The notes beneath the pieces were generated by a model. It was not told where the DNA came from and ran no database searches. It saw only the letters and a program-made list of their open reading frames with translations. A stretch of DNA of 64,000 bases, taken from NCBI RefSeq assembly GCF_004348975.1, contig NZ_SMFP01000014.1:19176-83175 (forward strand), given 5' to 3'. Both the position numbers and the translations under genes were made by a program. Origin of the DNA: Antarcticimicrobium sediminis (GTDB taxonomy: Bacteria > Pseudomonadota > Alphaproteobacteria > Rhodobacterales > Rhodobacteraceae). Positions 1-8,171 of this stretch are shown piece after piece. Every line of letters begins with the position of its first letter. Positions within the stretch are counted from its first letter, which is position 1.

Positions 1-27
1 CACGCTGACCGGTTCGGAGCGCTTCTC

Positions 28-921
28 ATGTCCTCGCCCCTCGTGACCTCGCGTCGTCATATCGCCCGCGATATCACCTATGCCCATTCCGCCGCCACGC
101 GTGGCGGGCGGGCGGTGATCCGCCTGATGGAGAACACCACCGGTCGGCTGCGCCTGATCCGGCGCGCCGATGGCTATGAAAGTGCTGTCGCGGCAGGGCA
201 GGATTTCTGGTCGGTGATGGTGGAGCGCTATGGGCTGACGCTGGATGTGGTGGGCGGATCGCTGGAGAATATCCCGCGCGAGGGGCCGCTGATCCTGATC
301 GCCAATCACCCCTATGGCATTCTTGACGGGCTGATGATGGGGCATATCCTGAGCCGGGTGCGGGGCGATTTCCGTATCATGGCCCATAGCGTGTTCCGCC
401 GCGCCGAGGATATCGAGCGCGCGATTCTGCCAATCAGCTTTGACGACACCCGCGAGGCGATGCGCGAGAATCTGGCAACCCGCAAGACGGCGTTGGAGTA
501 TTTGGGCACGGGCGGGGCAGTCGGGATATTTCCCGGCGGCACGGTCAGCACGGGGGCGAAACCGTTTTCGCATCCGATGGACCCGGGCTGGCGCGGCTTT
601 ACCGCGCGCATGGTGGGCAAATCGAAGGCCACCGTGGTGCCGGTGTTTTTTGATGGCCACACCAGCCGATTGTTCCAGATTGCCAGTCACCTGCACAGCA
701 CGCTGCGTATGGGATTACTGCTCAAGGAGTTTCGCAAACGGGTCGATACGCCGGTTCGGGTGGTCATCGGCGCCCCCATTGGGCGCGACATCCTCGACCC
801 GATGGCGGGGGAGACGCGTATGATGATGGATTTCCTGCGCAAAGCGACGTATGAGCTGTCTCCAGAACCGCTGAAATCATACGATTACGGCTTTGAATTC
901 GAGGAACGGCATCGCGCCTGA
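28..921 (+). CDS. Lysophospholipid acyltransferase family protein (PlsC-like)
   Basis: This 297-residue protein looks like a membrane-associated glycerolipid acyltransferase of the PlsC superfamily, which transfers acyl chains to lysophospholipids. The visible evidence is an NHPYGILD block near residues 93-100, the catalytic His/Asp box of this branch (H-x5-D rather than the classical H-x4-D), and a GIFPGGT block near residue 167 that matches the substrate-binding FPEGT-like motif. There is no clear signal peptide or strong transmembrane helix. The chosen ATG opens close to the window edge, so an upstream operon partner may be cut off. murI follows after only 6 bases, so co-transcription is likely. 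The exact lipid substrate cannot be read from sequence; ornithine-lipid or phosphatidic-acid synthesis are the obvious alternatives. Confidence 0.8.
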   Translation: MSSPLVTSRRHIARDITYAHSAATRGGRAVIRLMENTTGRLRLIRRADGYESAVAAGQDFWSVMVERYGLTLDVVGGSLENIPREGPLILIANHPYGILDGLMMGHILSRVRGDFRIMAHSVFRRAEDIERAILPISFDDTREAMRENLATRKTALEYLGTGGAVGIFPGGTVSTGAKPFSHPMDPGWRGFTARMVGKSKATVVPVFFDGHTSRLFQIASHLHSTLRMGLLLKEFRKRVDTPVRVVIGAPIGRDILDPMAGETRMMMDFLRKATYELSPEPLKSYDYGFEFEERHRA

Positions 922-927
922 TACACC

Positions 928-1737
928 ATGGCAGTAGGCATTTTCGATTCCGGACTGGGCGGGCTGACCGTCCTGGACGCCGCGCAGAAACATCTTCCCG
1001 AGGTGGAGTTTCTGTATTTCGCCGACAGCGCCCACGCCCCCTATGGCGTGCGTGATGCCGAGGACATCTATCAGCTCACCAAATCCGCGGTCGAGAACTT
1101 GTGGAGCCGGGGCTGTGATCTGGTGATTCTGGCCTGCAACACCGCCAGCGCCGCCGCCCTGCGCCGGATGCAGGAGGCGGGCGTGCCCAAGGGCAAGCGG
1201 GTGCTCGGTGTCTTCGTGCCGCTGATCGAATCCCTCACCGAACGGCAGTGGGGCGACAATTCGCCTCCGCGTGAAGTGGCGGTCAAGACCGTGGCGCTGT
1301 TCGCCACGCCCGCGACAGTGGCGAGCCGCGCCTTTCAACGCGAGTTGGCCTTTCGCGCCATCGGCGTCGATGTGGAGGCGCAAGCCTGCGGCGGCGTGGT
1401 GGATGCCATCGAAGAGGGTGACATGATCCTCGCCGAGGCGTTGGTGCGTTCGCATGTGGAAGCGCTGAAACGCAAGATGCCGCTTCCCGAGGCCGCGATC
1501 CTTGGCTGCACCCATTACCCGCTGTTGCAGCAGGTGTTTCAGCAGGCACTGGGGCCGGATGTGACGGTGTATAGTCAGGCCAATCTGGTGGCCAGTAGTC
1601 TGGCGCATTATCTGAACCGACACCCCAACATGCAGGGCGATGGCGCCAGCGGTTTCCTGACCACCGGCAATCCTGCGCGGGTAAGCGACCATGCCGCCCA
1701 GTTCCTGCGACGACCGATCACCTTTGAGCAGGCGTGA
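928..1737 (+). CDS. murI: Glutamate racemase
   Basis: Cytoplasmic cofactor-independent racemase that supplies D-glutamate for peptidoglycan. At 269 residues it has the normal family length. The N-terminus carries the [11 protein letters not shown] signature, and both catalytic cysteines are present: Cys70 in ACNTASA and Cys194 in GCTHYPLL. The start is an ATG 6 bases after the acyltransferase stop. It precedes argC by about 70 bases, so it may be the last gene of the upstream transcript. Identification rests on complete motifs and is firm. Confidence 0.95.
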   Translation: MAVGIFDSGLGGLTVLDAAQKHLPEVEFLYFADSAHAPYGVRDAEDIYQLTKSAVENLWSRGCDLVILACNTASAAALRRMQEAGVPKGKRVLGVFVPLIESLTERQWGDNSPPREVAVKTVALFATPATVASRAFQRELAFRAIGVDVEAQACGGVVDAIEEGDMILAEALVRSHVEALKRKMPLPEAAILGCTHYPLLQQVFQQALGPDVTVYSQANLVASSLAHYLNRHPNMQGDGASGFLTTGNPARVSDHAAQFLRRPITFEQA

Positions 1738-1806
1738 TGCGCGAAGCTATTTTCGCCAACACGTTCGAGATGAAACACTTTATATACAATAGGTAAGAGG
1801 GCGAAG

Positions 1807-2835
1807 ATGACCCATAACGTCGCCATTCTCGGGGCCAGCGGTTACACCGGGGCCGAGCTGGTCCGCTTGATCGCCCAGCACCCCAATATCGACATCAAAG
1901 CCCTGTCGGGCGAGCGCAAGGCTGGCATGGCCATGGCCGATGTGTTCCCGCATTTGCGCCATATGGATCTGCCGATCCTGTGCAAGATCGACGAGATCGA
2001 CTTTTCGCAGATCGACCTGTGCTTTTGCGCGCTGCCGCACAAGACCAGCCAAGAGGTGATCGCGGCGCTGCCCAAGGATCTCAAGATCGTCGATCTGTCC
2101 GCCGATTTCCGGCTGCGCGATCCCGACGAATACGAGAAGTGGTACGGCAACAAACATGCCGCTTTGGCGCAGCAGGGCGAGGCGGTCTATGGGCTGACCG
2201 AGTTCTACCGTGACGAGATCCGGGGCGCGCGGCTGGTGGCCGGAACCGGCTGCAACGCCGCGACCGGGCAGTTTGCCCTGCGCCCGTTGATCAGCGCCGG
2301 GGTAATTGATCTGGACGAGATCATTCTGGATCTGAAATGCGCCGTCTCCGGTGCTGGGCGCTCGCTCAAGGAAAACCTGCTGCATGCAGAGCTGAGCGAG
2401 GGCTATAACGCCTATGCCATCGGCAGCACGCACCGGCATCTGGGCGAGTTCGATCAGGAGTTTTCCAAGCTGGCCGGGCGACCCGTCAAGGTGCAGTTCA
2501 CGCCGCATCTGATGCCGGTGAACCGGGGGATTCTGGCCACCGTCTATGTCAAGGGCGACGCGCAGGTGATCCATGACACGCTGGCGGTGGCCTATGCCGA
2601 TGAGCCCTTTCTTCAGGTGCTGCCGTTTGGAGAGGCGCCGAGCACGCATCATGTGCGCGGGTCGAACTACTGCCATATCGGGGTGGCGGCGGATCGCATT
2701 GAAGGCCGTGCCATCGTCTTTGCCGCGCTGGATAACCTGACAAAAGGTAGCAGCGGTCAGGCGTTGCAAAATGCCAACTTGATGTTAGGTGAGAAGGAAG
2801 AGGAGGGGCTGACCATGGCCCCGCTGTTCCCGTAG
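1807..2835 (+). CDS. argC: N-acetyl-gamma-glutamyl-phosphate reductase
   Basis: Third enzyme of arginine synthesis; it reduces N-acetylglutamyl phosphate to the semialdehyde with NADPH. The 342 residues begin with the Rossmann motif [10 protein letters not shown] and contain the catalytic cysteine at residue 149 in [12 protein letters not shown]. The length fits the type-1 ArgC family. The start ATG is preceded by a GAGGG ribosome site. It lies upstream of cytochrome c maturation genes; an argC-ccl1-ccl2 linkage is known from Rhodobacter capsulatus, so the neighbourhood supports the lineage assignment. Confidence 0.95.
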   Translation: MTHNVAILGASGYTGAELVRLIAQHPNIDIKALSGERKAGMAMADVFPHLRHMDLPILCKIDEIDFSQIDLCFCALPHKTSQEVIAALPKDLKIVDLSADFRLRDPDEYEKWYGNKHAALAQQGEAVYGLTEFYRDEIRGARLVAGTGCNAATGQFALRPLISAGVIDLDEIILDLKCAVSGAGRSLKENLLHAELSEGYNAYAIGSTHRHLGEFDQEFSKLAGRPVKVQFTPHLMPVNRGILATVYVKGDAQVIHDTLAVAYADEPFLQVLPFGEAPSTHHVRGSNYCHIGVAADRIEGRAIVFAALDNLTKGSSGQALQNANLMLGEKEEEGLTMAPLFP

Positions 2836-2860
2836 GGGCAGATATCGGGATAGGGTGGCA

Positions 2861-3307
2861 ATGAGAAATCTGAAGAAAAAGCGTCGTATTCAGGTCATCG
2901 TGTTGGCCGCCGTTGCCTTGACGGCCTCGACCGCGCTGATCGGCTATGGGATGCGCGACGGCATCAATTTCTTCCGCGCCCCCAGCCAGATCGTGGCCGA
3001 ACCGCCGTCGCCAAACGAGGTGTTTCGCATTGGCGGGCTGGTCGAGGAAGGCTCTTTGATGCGCGGACAGGGCAAGACGGTGCGGTTTTCGGTGACCGAT
3101 GGCGGTGCCACGATCCCGGTCGTCTTTACCGGCGTGCTGCCCGATCTGTTTGACGAGAAACAGGGGATGGTTGGCACCGGGAGTTACGTGAACGGTGTAT
3201 TCGAAGCCACTGAAATCCTTGCGAAACATGATGAGACCTATATGCCGAAAGAGGTCGTCGATGCGCTGAAGGAACAGGGCGTCTACGTGGAGCCGGGCGA
3301 GAGTTGA
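2861..3307 (+). CDS. ccmE: Cytochrome c-type biogenesis heme chaperone CcmE
   Basis: Membrane-anchored periplasmic heme chaperone of system I cytochrome c maturation. It binds heme covalently and hands it to CcmF. One N-terminal signal-anchor (about residues 10-30) is followed by an OB-fold domain. The heme-binding histidine is His123 in AKHDETY, with the partner tyrosine at 127. The start is taken at the ATG (148 residues, MRNLKKKRR); an in-frame GTG two codons earlier at 2855 is possible but less likely. A strong intrinsic terminator follows at 3371, which separates it from the endolysin gene even though ccmF resumes the pathway downstream. Confidence 0.94.
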   Translation: MRNLKKKRRIQVIVLAAVALTASTALIGYGMRDGINFFRAPSQIVAEPPSPNEVFRIGGLVEEGSLMRGQGKTVRFSVTDGGATIPVVFTGVLPDLFDEKQGMVGTGSYVNGVFEATEILAKHDETYMPKEVVDALKEQGVYVEPGES

Positions 3308-3370
3308 TCGTGGCCGCGTCGCGCCGCCTCTGACCCTTAATGGGCGGAGCCGTTTGAGCAAGATACAGAG

Positions 3371-3400
3371 AAGGCCGGGCGCGCATTGCCCGGCCTTTTT
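3371..3400 (+). terminator. Rho-independent terminator after ccmE
   Basis: A perfect 10-bp stem (AAGGCCGGGC with GCCCGGCCTT) around a 7-base loop runs directly into a T tract. It lies about 65 bases after the ccmE stop and ends transcription from argC-ccmE, so the endolysin/holin pair probably has its own promoter. Confidence 0.88.
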
Positions 3401-3479
3401 CATGTGGCGCACGGTGCTATGAGCCGGTGTTAATCCTTTTGTTGCAGCGTTTCCCCCGTGTTTCGACAGGAGGGCGCGG

Positions 3480-4091
3480 ATGCAGGACGTGCGGCAGATC
3501 GCTGAAGAGATCGTGGATCGTGAAGGCGGGTTCGTGAACGATCCCGACGATCCCGGCGGGGCGACAAATCACGGGGTGACGATCCACACGCTGCAACGGC
3601 TGGGGCTGGATCTGACCGGCGATGGTTTGGTTGGGGTCGCGGACCTGCGGGCCTTGAGCCGGGCGCAGGCGGTCGAGATCTTCATTCGCCACTATTATAC
3701 CCGGCCACGCATCGCCGAGATGCCGGGCGCTTTGCAACCGGCCCTGTTCGACATGTATGTGAACGCGGGGTCAAACGCGGTCAAGATCCTGCAGCGGTTG
3801 CTGCGCGACATGGGCTATGAGGTCGCGGTCGACGGGGTGATCGGGCCGCAGACCATTGCCGCGGCACAGGATGCGGCGCAGCCTGACCCGGTGGCGCTGC
3901 GCGACGCCTATGGGGTGGCGCGGCGCACCTACTATTTCCGACTGGCGGATCAACGCCCGGCGAGCCGGAAATATGCCCGCACCCGGACTGGCGGCAAGGG
4001 CGGCTGGATCAAACGGGCCGAGACGTTCCTGTCGTCGCGCTATCATCTGAGCGGCGCAGAGTTTCACGAAAGGGTGTCCGCATGGGGATGA
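3480..4091 (+). CDS. Endolysin, GH108 N-acetylmuramidase (GTA-type lysis enzyme)
   Basis: Predicted peptidoglycan muramidase of 203 residues. The N-terminal glycosyl hydrolase 108 domain shows the family signature EGGFVNDPDDPGG starting at the likely catalytic Glu15, then TNHGVT. The second half (about residues 95-180) has the PG_binding_3 domain found with it. There is no signal peptide, so release to the cell wall needs the holin encoded next, whose gene overlaps this one by 10 bases. The start is decided by an AGGAGG ribosome site 6 bases upstream. No phage structural genes lie nearby. Rhodobacter capsulatus carries the same endolysin-holin pair (rcc00555/rcc00556) away from its gene transfer agent cluster, and this pair is best read as that GTA lysis module. 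A domesticated prophage remnant is the alternative. Confidence 0.87.
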   Translation: MQDVRQIAEEIVDREGGFVNDPDDPGGATNHGVTIHTLQRLGLDLTGDGLVGVADLRALSRAQAVEIFIRHYYTRPRIAEMPGALQPALFDMYVNAGSNAVKILQRLLRDMGYEVAVDGVIGPQTIAAAQDAAQPDPVALRDAYGVARRTYYFRLADQRPASRKYARTRTGGKGGWIKRAETFLSSRYHLSGAEFHERVSAWG

Positions 4092-4657
4092 TCGTCGATC
4101 TACTTTCTCTTATGTTCGGAAATGGACGCAATGGGTTACGCGAAACTGTTGAAGTTTTTCGCGAGAATTCCGAGGCGGGGGCGCAGCGCGGGGCGCAGAT
4201 GCGGACCGAAGCCCTGACGCAGCTGGGGGCCGAGTTTGCCCGACCGTCTCCGGGCCTGTTCGACCGGGTGATGGATGCGGTCAATCGGCTGCCGCGCCCG
4301 GCGCTGGCGCTGGGGACGTTGGGCTTGTTCGTGGCGGCGATGGTCGATCCACTGTGGTTTGCCGCGCGCATGCAGGGGTTGACGTTGGTGCCCGAGCCCT
4401 TGTGGTGGCTGCTGGGGGTTATCGTCTCGTTTTATTTCGGGGCGCGCTATCAGGTGAAGCACCAGAGTTTTCAGCGCGAGATCGCAACCACGCTGACCCG
4501 GATACCGCAGGTGATGGACAACCTTGCCGCACTTGGGCGGATGCGGGGCGAGGCGCCGGGGGCGGCTGATACCCGTGGAGACGCGCAACTGGCGCTCTCG
4601 TCAACACGGTCCGAGCCCAACCCGGCGCTTGCGGAATGGCGGGCAAAACGTGGCTGA
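4082..4657 (+). CDS. Holin family protein (GTA-type, 3TM)
   Basis: Small membrane protein of 191 residues that overlaps the endolysin gene by 10 bases. The N-terminal half is soluble and partly helical. Hydrophobic segments cover about residues 76-95 and 105-123 and are followed by a basic, charged tail. This matches the GTA_holin_3TM/DUF3154 family, which lets the signal-less muramidase cross the inner membrane. Gene order and overlap indicate translational coupling with the endolysin. Assignment rests on the hydrophobic pattern and the coupling; no catalytic motif exists for holins. Confidence 0.8.
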   Translation: MGMIVDLLSLMFGNGRNGLRETVEVFRENSEAGAQRGAQMRTEALTQLGAEFARPSPGLFDRVMDAVNRLPRPALALGTLGLFVAAMVDPLWFAARMQGLTLVPEPLWWLLGVIVSFYFGARYQVKHQSFQREIATTLTRIPQVMDNLAALGRMRGEAPGAADTRGDAQLALSSTRSEPNPALAEWRAKRG

Positions 4658-4773
4658 CGAAACGCGGCTGATAAAACGAGGCAGATAAGCTGCCATCGGG
4701 ATGCGACAATCTGATCGCTCAGCAGGCCCGAAAGTGATTGGCTATGGCATCGTGCATGGATTAACAACGGGGC

Positions 4774-6741
4774 ATGATTACAGAACTCGGTCACTTCGCC
4801 CTCGTGCTCGCCTTTATGGCAGCGATTGTTCAAATGGTCGTTCCCATGGTGGGCGCCCAGAAACGCTGGTCCAGTTGGATGTCGGTGGCAGAACCTGCCG
4901 CGACGTTGCAATTGCTGATGACCGGCTTTGCCTTTGCGGCGCTGATGCATGCCTTTGTCACCTCGGATTTTTCCTTGCGGGTGGTGACGATGAACAGCCA
5001 TTCGGCCAAGCCGATGCTATACAAGATCAGCGGGCTTTGGGGCAACCACGAGGGGTCCATGCTGCTCTGGGTGCTGATCGTGTCGCTGTTCGGCGCGATG
5101 GCGGCCTGGTTTGGCGGCAATTTGCCGCCGACGCTGCGCGCGCGGGTGTTGTCGGTGCAGGCGGCGATCGGCGTCGCGTTCTATGGCTTTATCCTGTTCA
5201 CCTCGAACCCGTTTTTGCGCCTCGCGGTGCCGCCCTTTGACGGTGAGGATCTGAACCCGCTGTTGCAGGATCCGGGTTTGGCCTTTCACCCGCCGTTTCT
5301 GTACCTTGGCTATGTCGGGCTGAGCATGTCGTTCAGCTTTGCCGTCGCCGCCCTGATCGAGGGCCGGGTGGATGCCGCTTGGGCGCGCTGGGTGCGGCCC
5401 TGGACGCTGGCGGCCTGGATCTTCCTGACCATTGGCATCGCGCTGGGATCGTGGTGGGCCTATTACGAATTGGGCTGGGGCGGGTTCTGGTTTTGGGATC
5501 CGGTCGAGAACGCCAGTTTCATGCCCTGGTTGCTGGCTGCGGCGCTGTTGCATTCGGCCATCGTGGTGGAAAAGCGCGAGGCGCTGAAAAGCTGGACCAT
5601 CCTGTTGGCGATCTTGGCCTTTGGCTTTTCGCTGATCGGGACATTCATCGTCCGCTCTGGCCTGCTGACCTCGGTTCATGCCTTTGCCACCGACCCCGAG
5701 CGGGGGGTGTTCATCCTGATCATTCTGGCGGTCTTTACCGGCGGCGCACTGGTGCTGTTTGCCGCACGGGCCAGCGTGATGGAGGCGCGTGGCGTCTTCA
5801 GCATGGTCAGTCGCGAAAGCGCGCTGGTGGTCAACAATATCCTGCTGGCGGTGTCGAGCTTTGTCGTGTTCTTCGGAACGCTGTGGCCGATCGTGGCCGA
5901 GATGGCATTTGATCGCAAACTCAGCGTCGGACCGCCCTTCTTTAACTCGGCCTTCACACCCTTCATGGTGGTGTTGGGGTTGGTCCTGCCGATCGGCGCG
6001 ATGCTGCCATGGAAGCGGGCGCGGCTGGGGCGGGTCATCTGGTCGCTGCGCTATGCCTTTGCGCTGGCGGTGGCCTTGGCTTTGTTGGTCTGGGCGATGC
6101 AAACCGGGCGCAGTGCGCTGGGGCCGGTGGGCGTGTTCCTGGGGACTTGGGTCGTGTCCGGGTCCGCGTTGGATCTGTGGACGCGGACCGGCCGATCTGG
6201 TGGACGCCTGAAGCGGCTTGTGCGGTTGCCACGCGCCGATTGGGGCAAATCAGCGGCCCATGCCGGTCTTGGCATCACCATCTTTGCGATTGCCGGGCTG
6301 ACGGCCTGGGAGCAGGAGGACATTCGTGTTGTCCAGCTTGATGAGCCATTCACGGTGGGGGCGTATGAGCTGACCCTGACCGGGGTCGAGCAGCTGCGCG
6401 GGCCCAATTACTTCACGACCATGGGCACGGTGGTCTTGGCGCGCGATGGGAAGGTTCTGACGCAGTTGCATCCGGAAAAGCGGGTCTATCCGGTGGCGCA
6501 GATGCCGACGACCGAGGCGGCCATCGACAACGGGGTGACCCGCGATGTCTATGTGGTGATCGGGGATCAGCAGGATAATGGCGGCTGGACCGTGCGCACC
6601 TATATCAAGCCCTTTGCCAACTGGGTCTGGGGTGGTGCGTTGCTGATGGCCCTGGGCGGGCTGTTGAGCCTGAGCGATCGGCGCTTTCGCGTGGCCGCTG
6701 GCGCGCGCAAGTCTGTCCAGCAGACGGTGCCGGCAGAATGA
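4774..6741 (+). CDS. ccmF: Cytochrome c heme lyase subunit CcmF
   Basis: Polytopic inner-membrane subunit of the cytochrome c heme ligation complex; it receives heme from CcmE and attaches it to apocytochrome. The 655 residues contain many transmembrane helices and the tryptophan-rich WWD signature (WGGFWFWDPVENASF near residues 235-249), flanked by the expected histidines (LWGNHEGSMLLW near residue 89). Length is normal. The ATG at 4774 has only a weak GGGG ribosome site. It overlaps ccmH by 4 bases. It corresponds to Ccl1 of Rhodobacter capsulatus. Confidence 0.95.
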   Translation: MITELGHFALVLAFMAAIVQMVVPMVGAQKRWSSWMSVAEPAATLQLLMTGFAFAALMHAFVTSDFSLRVVTMNSHSAKPMLYKISGLWGNHEGSMLLWVLIVSLFGAMAAWFGGNLPPTLRARVLSVQAAIGVAFYGFILFTSNPFLRLAVPPFDGEDLNPLLQDPGLAFHPPFLYLGYVGLSMSFSFAVAALIEGRVDAAWARWVRPWTLAAWIFLTIGIALGSWWAYYELGWGGFWFWDPVENASFMPWLLAAALLHSAIVVEKREALKSWTILLAILAFGFSLIGTFIVRSGLLTSVHAFATDPERGVFILIILAVFTGGALVLFAARASVMEARGVFSMVSRESALVVNNILLAVSSFVVFFGTLWPIVAEMAFDRKLSVGPPFFNSAFTPFMVVLGLVLPIGAMLPWKRARLGRVIWSLRYAFALAVALALLVWAMQTGRSALGPVGVFLGTWVVSGSALDLWTRTGRSGGRLKRLVRLPRADWGKSAAHAGLGITIFAIAGLTAWEQEDIRVVQLDEPFTVGAYELTLTGVEQLRGPNYFTTMGTVVLARDGKVLTQLHPEKRVYPVAQMPTTEAAIDNGVTRDVYVVIGDQQDNGGWTVRTYIKPFANWVWGGALLMALGGLLSLSDRRFRVAAGARKSVQQTVPAE

Positions 6742-7214
6742 GGCGCGTCGCAGACCTGTTTCGCGGCGCGCTTCTGGTGCTGGTCCTGATGCTCTCGGGG
6801 CCCGTGGGCGCGGTGCAACCGGATGAAATTCTGGCCGATCCGGCGATGGAAGCGCGGGCGCGCGAGATCAGCAAGGATCTGCGCTGTCTGGTGTGCCGAA
6901 ACGAGAATATCGACGAATCCAACGCCGAACTGGCCCGCGATCTGCGCATTCTGGTGCGCGAACGGCTGGTGGCGGGCGACAGCAACACCGAAACCGTCGC
7001 CTTTATCGTCGATCGCTATGGCGAATATGTGCTGCTGCGCCCGACCACGATCGGGGCGAACTGGCTGCTTTGGGCGGCGGGTCCGCTGATGCTGGTGATG
7101 GCGCTGGTGATGGCGTGGTTCTATCTGCGCGGCCGATCCAGCGCGGCGCGGCCACAGGAAAGCGCCCTGACTAAGGACGAACAGGAGCGCCTGCGCCATA
7201 TCCTTGAGGAGTGA
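6738..7214 (+). CDS. ccmH: Cytochrome c-type biogenesis protein CcmH (Ccl2)
   Basis: Thiol-redox component that reduces the apocytochrome CXXCH motif before heme attachment. The 158-residue protein has a signal peptide (about residues 1-25), the redox pair in LRCLVCRNENI near residues 50-60, and one C-terminal transmembrane helix (about residues 110-132). It is of the short CcmL type, without the CycH/TPR extension. The start overlaps the ccmF stop by 4 bases, so the two are translationally coupled. Confidence 0.93.
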   Translation: MRRVADLFRGALLVLVLMLSGPVGAVQPDEILADPAMEARAREISKDLRCLVCRNENIDESNAELARDLRILVRERLVAGDSNTETVAFIVDRYGEYVLLRPTTIGANWLLWAAGPLMLVMALVMAWFYLRGRSSAARPQESALTKDEQERLRHILEE

Positions 7215-7305
7215 CGCCTAGTCGCCCTTTCCCTCGGTTCTGGCCTGCGCCACTGTCACCGCGACAGGGCGGCTAAGCCAGACAAAGCCAACGGGAGACA
7301 GGGCC

Positions 7306-8079
7306 ATGGACTATCAGACCATCACGCTTGCGATCGAGGACGGGCTTGCCGTTCTGACGTTGAACCGGCCCGACAAGATGAACGCGATGTCGCGGCAGAT
7401 GCGCGCCGAGATCACCCATGCGATGGGGCAAGTGGCGCAGCAGGCGCGGGCCGTGGTGCTGACCGGCGCCGGGACGGCCTTTTGCTCCGGGCAGGATCTG
7501 GGCGATGCTGGCGGCGGTGCCCCGGATCTGGAGCGCGTCTTGCGCGATGAATATGGTCCGATGCTGCGGGCGATCAATGACTGCCCGGTGCCGACCTTGG
7601 CGGCGGTCAATGGTCCGGCGGCCGGGGCGGGGGCAAGCCTGGCGCTGGCGACGGATGTGGTGATCGCCTCCGAGCGCGCGTATTTCCTGCAGGCCTTCAC
7701 CCGGATCGGGTTGATCCCGGATGCCGGTGGAACATGGGTCCTGCCCCGGCAAATGGGTCTGGCCAAGGCGATGGGGGCGGCGCTGTTTGCCGACCGCATC
7801 CCGGCGCGACAGGCCGAGGCTTGGGGCATGATCTGGGAAGCGGTGCCAGAGGAGGATTTCGACGCCCATTGGCGCAAGCGCGCGACCTATCTGGCCGAGG
7901 GGCCTACGGTGGCCTTCGGGGCGGTGAAAACGGCGCTGCGCGGCAGTTTCGACCAGAGCCTGGAGGATCAGCTCGCGATCGAGGCGCATCTTCAGGGTAA
8001 ATGCGGGCGCACTCGCGATTTCCAGGAGGGGGTTGTGGCCTTTTCCGAAAAGCGCGTGGCAAAGTTCGAAGGGCGCTGA
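7306..8079 (+). CDS. Enoyl-CoA hydratase/isomerase family protein (PaaG-like)
   Basis: Crotonase-fold protein of 257 residues acting on an acyl-CoA thioester. The oxyanion-hole segments are visible: SGQDLGD near residue 64 and PAAGAGASLALATDVV near residue 105. The aspartate in LIPDAGGTW is the one used by the PaaG/ring-opening and isomerase branch instead of the hydratase glutamate pair. The best reading is a 1,2-epoxyphenylacetyl-CoA isomerase-like enzyme, but no other paa genes lie nearby, so the substrate is uncertain. Confidence 0.83.
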   Translation: MDYQTITLAIEDGLAVLTLNRPDKMNAMSRQMRAEITHAMGQVAQQARAVVLTGAGTAFCSGQDLGDAGGGAPDLERVLRDEYGPMLRAINDCPVPTLAAVNGPAAGAGASLALATDVVIASERAYFLQAFTRIGLIPDAGGTWVLPRQMGLAKAMGAALFADRIPARQAEAWGMIWEAVPEEDFDAHWRKRATYLAEGPTVAFGAVKTALRGSFDQSLEDQLAIEAHLQGKCGRTRDFQEGVVAFSEKRVAKFEGR

Positions 8080-8089
8080 GTGGCGCTCA

Positions 8090-8125
8090 GGTTTGAAACC
8101 GGGTTTGAAGCCGGGTTTGAAACTG
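8090..8125 (+). repeat. Three tandem 12-bp repeats upstream of the FHA-protease gene
   Basis: Three consecutive copies of GGTTTGAA(A/G)C(C/T)G with exactly 12-bp periodicity sit 12 bases before a TTGACA box. The 12-bp spacing is close to one helical turn, so a protein binding each copy would contact nearly the same face. An operator or activator array is a plausible inference. They could also be a neutral slippage product. Confidence 0.7.
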
Positions 8126-8136
8126 TGCGAAAATCG

Positions 8137-8165
8137 TTGACAGATCCGGACATTGCGCATGCCAT
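8137..8165 (+). promoter_or_regulatory. Putative sigma-70 promoter giving a near-leaderless transcript
   Basis: A perfect TTGACA is followed after 17 bases by a weak TGCCAT. The expected transcription start would fall at about 8172, which is the A of the start codon. There is no properly spaced ribosome site (AGGGG lies one base before ATG), so leaderless translation is consistent. The -10 is poor and the call is tentative. Confidence 0.4.
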
Positions 8166-8171
8166 AGGGGC

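Noticed and set aside
5017..6102. Minus-strand open frame opposite ccmF
   Set aside because: Shadow frame; translation is His/Gln/Arg-rich and has no domain.
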